Positions 5,511 through 8,329 of a stretch of 8,329 bases of DNA are shown here, one piece after another. Origin of the DNA: JBCBXA01 sp039816825. GTDB lineage: Bacteria > Pseudomonadota > Alphaproteobacteria > Rhizobiales > Rhizobiaceae. The position numbers and the translations under genes are program-made. Under the pieces are notes generated by a model that did not search any database, was not told the DNA's origin, and was given only the letters and a program-made list of their open reading frames with translations. Each line of letters begins with the position of its first letter. Position 1 is the stretch's first letter. The DNA lies in the NCBI GenBank assembly GCA_039816825.1, contig JBCBXA010000119.1, forward strand, positions 1 through 8,329, written 5' to 3'.

Positions 5511-6629
5511 ATGGCAGACACTCCAAGACTTCGATTGGCGACGTTCAACGTCGAAAACCTCATGTCGCGTTTCGATTTTGAAGGGGTGCGCCATGCGCAT
5601 CGCCTCGATCGTGCAACCGCGTTGTACGACATTTCTGACAAGGGGCGGTTGAAGGCCATCGAGCAGGCCAGAATGATTGCGCTCACGGACGACACTCGGC
5701 AGCTGACCGCACTGGCCATTGCCGATTGCGAGCCGGATGTTCTGTGCCTTCAGGAAGTTGAGAACGATGAGGCGCTGGCTGCCTTTGAGCGCGGCTATCT
5801 GTTTCGAATGAACGGCAGTGGCTTCCGCCAAAGGCACGTCATGCCCGGCAATGACGGGCGGGGCATCAATGTCGCCGTGGCTGCCAAGTGCCAGTCAACA
5901 TCGGGGCATGACATTGAGGTCAGCGCCGTTACCAGCCATCGGGAAGCGACCTATGGTGACATGGGTTTGCTCGACGATGAGCTGCGTGGCCGCGGCGCCG
6001 AGCCCACGGACCGCGTCTTTCGTCGCGACTGTCTCGAGGTCGACCTGCGCATCGGTGGTCGCCCGCTGACTGTCTATATCTGCCACTTCAAGAGCATGGG
6101 TCCCAATCGGGACGGGATGGATGGCCGGACTTACTCCATGCCGGTGCGGCGGGCAGAGGCGAGGGCGGTGCGCAAGATTATCGAGCGACGGTTCGAGGGC
6201 CGTGCTGATCGCATGAACTGGATCGTCTGCGGAGATCTGAACGCCTATCGGGAAAAGATCGAGGTCACCGGATCAAAGCGCCGGGGCCTCGGGTTCAAGC
6301 CGGTCGCCGAGGAGAGCAGCGGCATTGATGATTTGTTCGAAGGCGGGTTTGCCGAAGATCTTCTGGGCCGTCTTGATCCTATGGAGCGGTGGACCTTGTT
6401 TCATTCGCGGGGAGCCGACGAGCAGCATCTCTGCCAGCTCGACTACTTCCTCGCTTCGCCCAATCTTGCCCAGAAGAACAAGAAGGTTCTGCCCGAGATC
6501 ATCAGAAACGGCCAGCCGTTCCGAACGCTGATGCCTGAGGGGCAGGCGGCAGATCGTTATCCACGCACCGGGTGGGACCGCCCGAAGGCGAGCGATCACT
6601 GCCCGGTGGTGGTTGAGCTTAGCTTGTAG
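5511..6629 (+). CDS. Endonuclease/exonuclease/phosphatase (EEP) family protein
   Basis: This 372-residue protein has the DNase I/exonuclease III-like fold, a Mg2+-dependent phosphoesterase class acting on nucleic acids, phospholipids or other phosphoesters. In order I see ATFNVENL (Asn13), CLQEVEN (metal-binding Glu82), CHFKSMG (His192), CGDLNAY (Asp242, Asn244), LDYFLAS (Asp311) and SDHCPV (Asp362-His363). These are the complete catalytic motifs of the family. I see no signal peptide or membrane anchor, so it is probably cytoplasmic. The substrate cannot be read from sequence. I chose ATG 5511 (MADTPRLRL), which places the first core strand near the N-terminus. A GTG at 5490 with a weak AGGCGG upstream would add 7 residues. 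It follows the PilZ gene on the same strand, and its stop abuts the stop of the convergent ABC ATPase gene with no gap. Confidence 0.88.
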   Translation: MADTPRLRLATFNVENLMSRFDFEGVRHAHRLDRATALYDISDKGRLKAIEQARMIALTDDTRQLTALAIADCEPDVLCLQEVENDEALAAFERGYLFRMNGSGFRQRHVMPGNDGRGINVAVAAKCQSTSGHDIEVSAVTSHREATYGDMGLLDDELRGRGAEPTDRVFRRDCLEVDLRIGGRPLTVYICHFKSMGPNRDGMDGRTYSMPVRRAEARAVRKIIERRFEGRADRMNWIVCGDLNAYREKIEVTGSKRRGLGFKPVAEESSGIDDLFEGGFAEDLLGRLDPMERWTLFHSRGADEQHLCQLDYFLASPNLAQKNKKVLPEIIRNGQPFRTLMPEGQAADRYPRTGWDRPKASDHCPVVVELSL

Positions 6630-6636
6630 CTAGGCT
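6616..6636. terminator. Possible bidirectional hairpin at the EEP / ABC-ATPase convergent junction
   Basis: AGCTTAGCT (6616-6624) pairs with AGCTAGGCT (6628-6636), giving 9 bp with one wobble around the loop TGT. The hairpin is centred on the junction of two directly abutting convergent genes and includes both stop codons. No T-run follows in either direction, so efficient rho-independent termination is doubtful. Part of the symmetry comes from the TAG/CTA stop pair itself. Confidence 0.35.
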
Positions 6637-7664
6637 GCTGATGTGAGGCGGCCGATGGGCTTGCCGTTGGCGTCGAAGCGGTGGATGTCGCCCTGGCGAG
6701 GCGTAAGCCAGATCTTGTCGCCGGCCTTTGGCATCAAATTGCCGGGCAAACGCGCGATCATGCGGCCAGCATTTGTGGTGTCCACATGGGCAAACGTGTC
6801 CGAACCCAGCACTTCTGAAAACGCAATCGTGCCCTCAAAGGACATGTCAGTTGGCTTACCCTCAAGCGATGCATCAATGTGCTCCGGGCGGATACCCATC
6901 GTGTGGGCGCCAACGGCCTTGGCTGCTTCGCCTTCCACGAAGTTCATCTTGGGCGAGCCGATGAAGCCGGCCACAAACAGGCTGGCCGGGTTGTCGTAAA
7001 GCTCCATCGGTGAGCCAAACTGTTCCACATGACCTGCGCTCAGCACCACGATGCGGTCGGCCAGGGTCATGGCTTCCACTTGGTCGTGGGTCACATAGAT
7101 CATGGTCGTGTCAGGCAGGTCGCGGCTCAGTTGAGCGATTTCGATCCGCATGTGCACCCGGAGCGCAGCGTCAAGGTTCGAGAGTGGTTCGTCGAACAGG
7201 AAGACCTTTGGGTCACGAACAATGGCACGGCCAATGGCCACGCGCTGGCGTTGACCACCCGACAGGTTCTTCGGCAGCCGCTTCAGATAGTCGGTTAGCT
7301 GCAGCTTGTCGGCTGCTGCCTGCACGCGTTTGTCGATTTCTGCCTTGCTGAGCCCCATCATTTCGAGGCCGAAGGAGATGTTTCCATAGACCGTCATGTG
7401 CGGGTAGAGCGCGTAGGTCTGGAAGACCATGGCGATACCGCGCTTGGAAGGCGCAACGTCGTTCATGCGCTGGCCACCAATCATCAGATCGCCCGAGGTG
7501 ATTTCTTCAAGGCCTGAGATGCAGCGCAGCAATGTTGACTTGCCGCAGCCCGATGGGCCGACAAACACGATGAACTCGCCCTGTTTGATATCGAGATCGA
7601 TGCCCTTGAGGACATCAACAGGTCCGTAGCTCTTCTTCAGATTCTCAATCTTGATCTCAGCCAT
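6630..7664 (-). CDS. aglK: Alpha-glucoside-type sugar ABC transporter, ATP-binding subunit (AglK/UgpC-like)
   Basis: This 344-residue ATPase belongs to the CUT1 carbohydrate-importer family and powers sugar uptake from the inner face of the membrane. It has Walker A GPSGCGKST (36-44), Q-loop MVFQTYALYPHM (Gln82), signature LSGGQ (134-138), Walker B VFLFDEP (154-160), D-loop SNLDA and the switch His193 in VTHDQ. The C-terminal region (about 240-344, with MGIRPEH at 256-262) is the TOBE/regulatory domain. ATG 7664 is preferred over an ATG 12 codons upstream because GGAGG sits 6 bases before it and MAEIKIENLKK is the usual beginning. Its start overlaps the stop of the upstream alpha-glucosidase gene by 8 bases, as expected of the rhizobial aglEFGAK order. 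From sequence alone MsmK or UgpC are alternatives; the symbol rests on the neighbour. The solute-binding protein and permeases are not in the window. Confidence 0.88.
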   Translation of the reverse strand: MAEIKIENLKKSYGPVDVLKGIDLDIKQGEFIVFVGPSGCGKSTLLRCISGLEEITSGDLMIGGQRMNDVAPSKRGIAMVFQTYALYPHMTVYGNISFGLEMMGLSKAEIDKRVQAAADKLQLTDYLKRLPKNLSGGQRQRVAIGRAIVRDPKVFLFDEPLSNLDAALRVHMRIEIAQLSRDLPDTTMIYVTHDQVEAMTLADRIVVLSAGHVEQFGSPMELYDNPASLFVAGFIGSPKMNFVEGEAAKAVGAHTMGIRPEHIDASLEGKPTDMSFEGTIAFSEVLGSDTFAHVDTTNAGRMIARLPGNLMPKAGDKIWLTPRQGDIHRFDANGKPIGRLTSAA

Positions 7665-8329
7665 GGGTCTCCTCCCCCTCAAGGCGTTGCAAGGATGCAA
7701 ACCAGGCCGACTGAGCCGGCAGGTTTACGATGTGCTCATAGTGGTGGCCCTCAAAGCCATGACCGGTGAGCGCTTCGAAGTTGCCGTGGAAGCGCGATGC
7801 GTCCCACTTGGCGTCTTCTGAGTTGAAGTTGAACACGCACAGAATGTCTTCACTTTCACTCCTCCGAATGAAAGCCAAGACGTTGTGCATCGTGTCGATC
7901 ACTTCGATCTGCCCCTTCACGAGGGCAGGGTGGTTGCGTCGAAACTCAAGAAAGTTCTTGTACGCGTGATAGACCGAATCCGGGTTGGAGGCCTGCGCAG
8001 ACGGGCTGCGATCCAGATGACTTGGTTCCACCGGCAGCCATGTACGGTTGGCCTCCGAAAAGCCGCCATTTGGGCCCGGCTCCCATATCATCGGCGTACG
8101 GCAGCCATCTCGGCCCTTATATTCCGGCCAGAACTGGATGCCGTAGGGGTCCACCAGATCTTCATAGGCGACGTCCGCTTCCGGCAGAGCGAGTTCTTCG
8201 CCCTGATAGATGCACACCGATCCGCGCAGCGACAGCATCAGCCCCATTGTGAAGCGGGCAAACTGATCGTGATCGACGGCATACTCTTCCCACCGGGTCA
8301 CGTGCCGCATCACATCATGGTTCGACATG
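7657..8329 (-). CDS. aglA: Alpha-glucosidase, GH13 family (C-terminal part, runs off the window)
   Basis: Only the last 224 or so residues are present; the gene enters from the right edge. The fragment starts at SNHD, conserved region IV of GH13 enzymes, whose Asp stabilises the transition state. It continues with the family blocks IYQGEELALPEADV, DPYGIQFWPEYKGRDGCRTPMIW and SVYHAYKNFLEFRRNHPAL, then a short C-terminal beta domain (VLAFIRR, ILCVFNFN). These match alpha-glucosidases and oligo-1,6-glucosidases, which release glucose from alpha-linked disaccharides and oligosaccharides. The catalytic nucleophile and the acid/base residue lie outside the window. The Met at the edge is internal and not a start. 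The stop overlaps the start of the ABC ATPase by 8 bases (ATGGCTGA). An intracellular enzyme splitting the imported sugar is likely; the aglA symbol is inferred from gene order. Confidence 0.87.
   Translation of the reverse strand, partial: MSNHDVMRHVTRWEEYAVDHDQFARFTMGLMLSLRGSVCIYQGEELALPEADVAYEDLVDPYGIQFWPEYKGRDGCRTPMIWEPGPNGGFSEANRTWLPVEPSHLDRSPSAQASNPDSVYHAYKNFLEFRRNHPALVKGQIEVIDTMHNVLAFIRRSESEDILCVFNFNSEDAKWDASRFHGNFEALTGHGFEGHHYEHIVNLPAQSAWFASLQRLEGEETHG
7671..7675 (-). promoter_or_regulatory. Ribosome binding site of the sugar ABC ATPase gene
   Basis: On the minus strand GGAGG (within GGGGGAGGAGA) lies 6 bases before ATG 7664, inside the end of the alpha-glucosidase gene. It decides the start over the in-frame ATG at 7700. 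Confidence 0.75.

Noticed and set aside
5358..5837. Minus-strand open frame of 159 codons across the PilZ/EEP junction
   Set aside because: It is antisense to two genes with clear motifs and shows no domain or ribosome site.

Overview
The window reads as a chromosomal segment from an alphaproteobacterium, probably of the Hyphomicrobiales (a Devosia-like relative is my guess). The reasons are the moderately high GC coding bias, a PdxJ of the divergent type with an N-terminal NLNAVALLRNRRDLPW-like stretch, an ilvC gene preceded by a TetR gene, a short PilZ protein of alphaproteobacterial style, and an alpha-glucosidase/sugar-ABC ATPase pair arranged like rhizobial aglA-aglK. No database search was possible, so the taxon is an inference. 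Nearly all of the sequence is coding, and there is no gene-free stretch longer than about 120 bases.

Layout, left to right. Positions 40-1158 (+) hold a compact RecD/Dda-like superfamily 1 helicase. It overlaps by ATGA a flavin-binding protein of the pyridoxamine-phosphate-oxidase-like family (1155-1736, +). Pyridoxine 5'-phosphate synthase, pdxJ (1792-2550, +), follows 55 bases later. These three look like one transcription unit. It meets head-on, with a 3-base gap, a small four-helix membrane protein of the DUF1772/anthrone-oxygenase-like family (2554-3105, -).

That membrane-protein gene diverges from a TetR/AcrR regulator (3203-3901, +). The ~100 bases between them carry two perfect inverted repeats built from TACCGTAC half-sites, which is the clearest regulatory signal in the window. 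Ketol-acid reductoisomerase, ilvC (3929-4948, +), starts 27 bases after the TetR gene and ends at a strong intrinsic terminator (4975-5003). A single-domain PilZ protein (5062-5439, +) and an endonuclease/exonuclease/phosphatase-fold protein (5511-6629, +) follow.

The right end is on the minus strand: an AglK/UgpC-type sugar ABC transporter ATPase (6630-7664), preceded on its own strand by the C-terminal part of a GH13 alpha-glucosidase (7657-8329, running off the window). The two overlap by 8 bases and fit an alpha-glucoside uptake and hydrolysis operon.

I see no mobile element, CRISPR array, phage gene, tRNA or rRNA, and no convincing undescribed system. The points most worth a second look are the TetR operator cluster with its probable TTG start, the PNPOx-like/PdxJ pairing with substrate residues apparently lost, and the hairpins that span both stop codons at the two convergent gene junctions.
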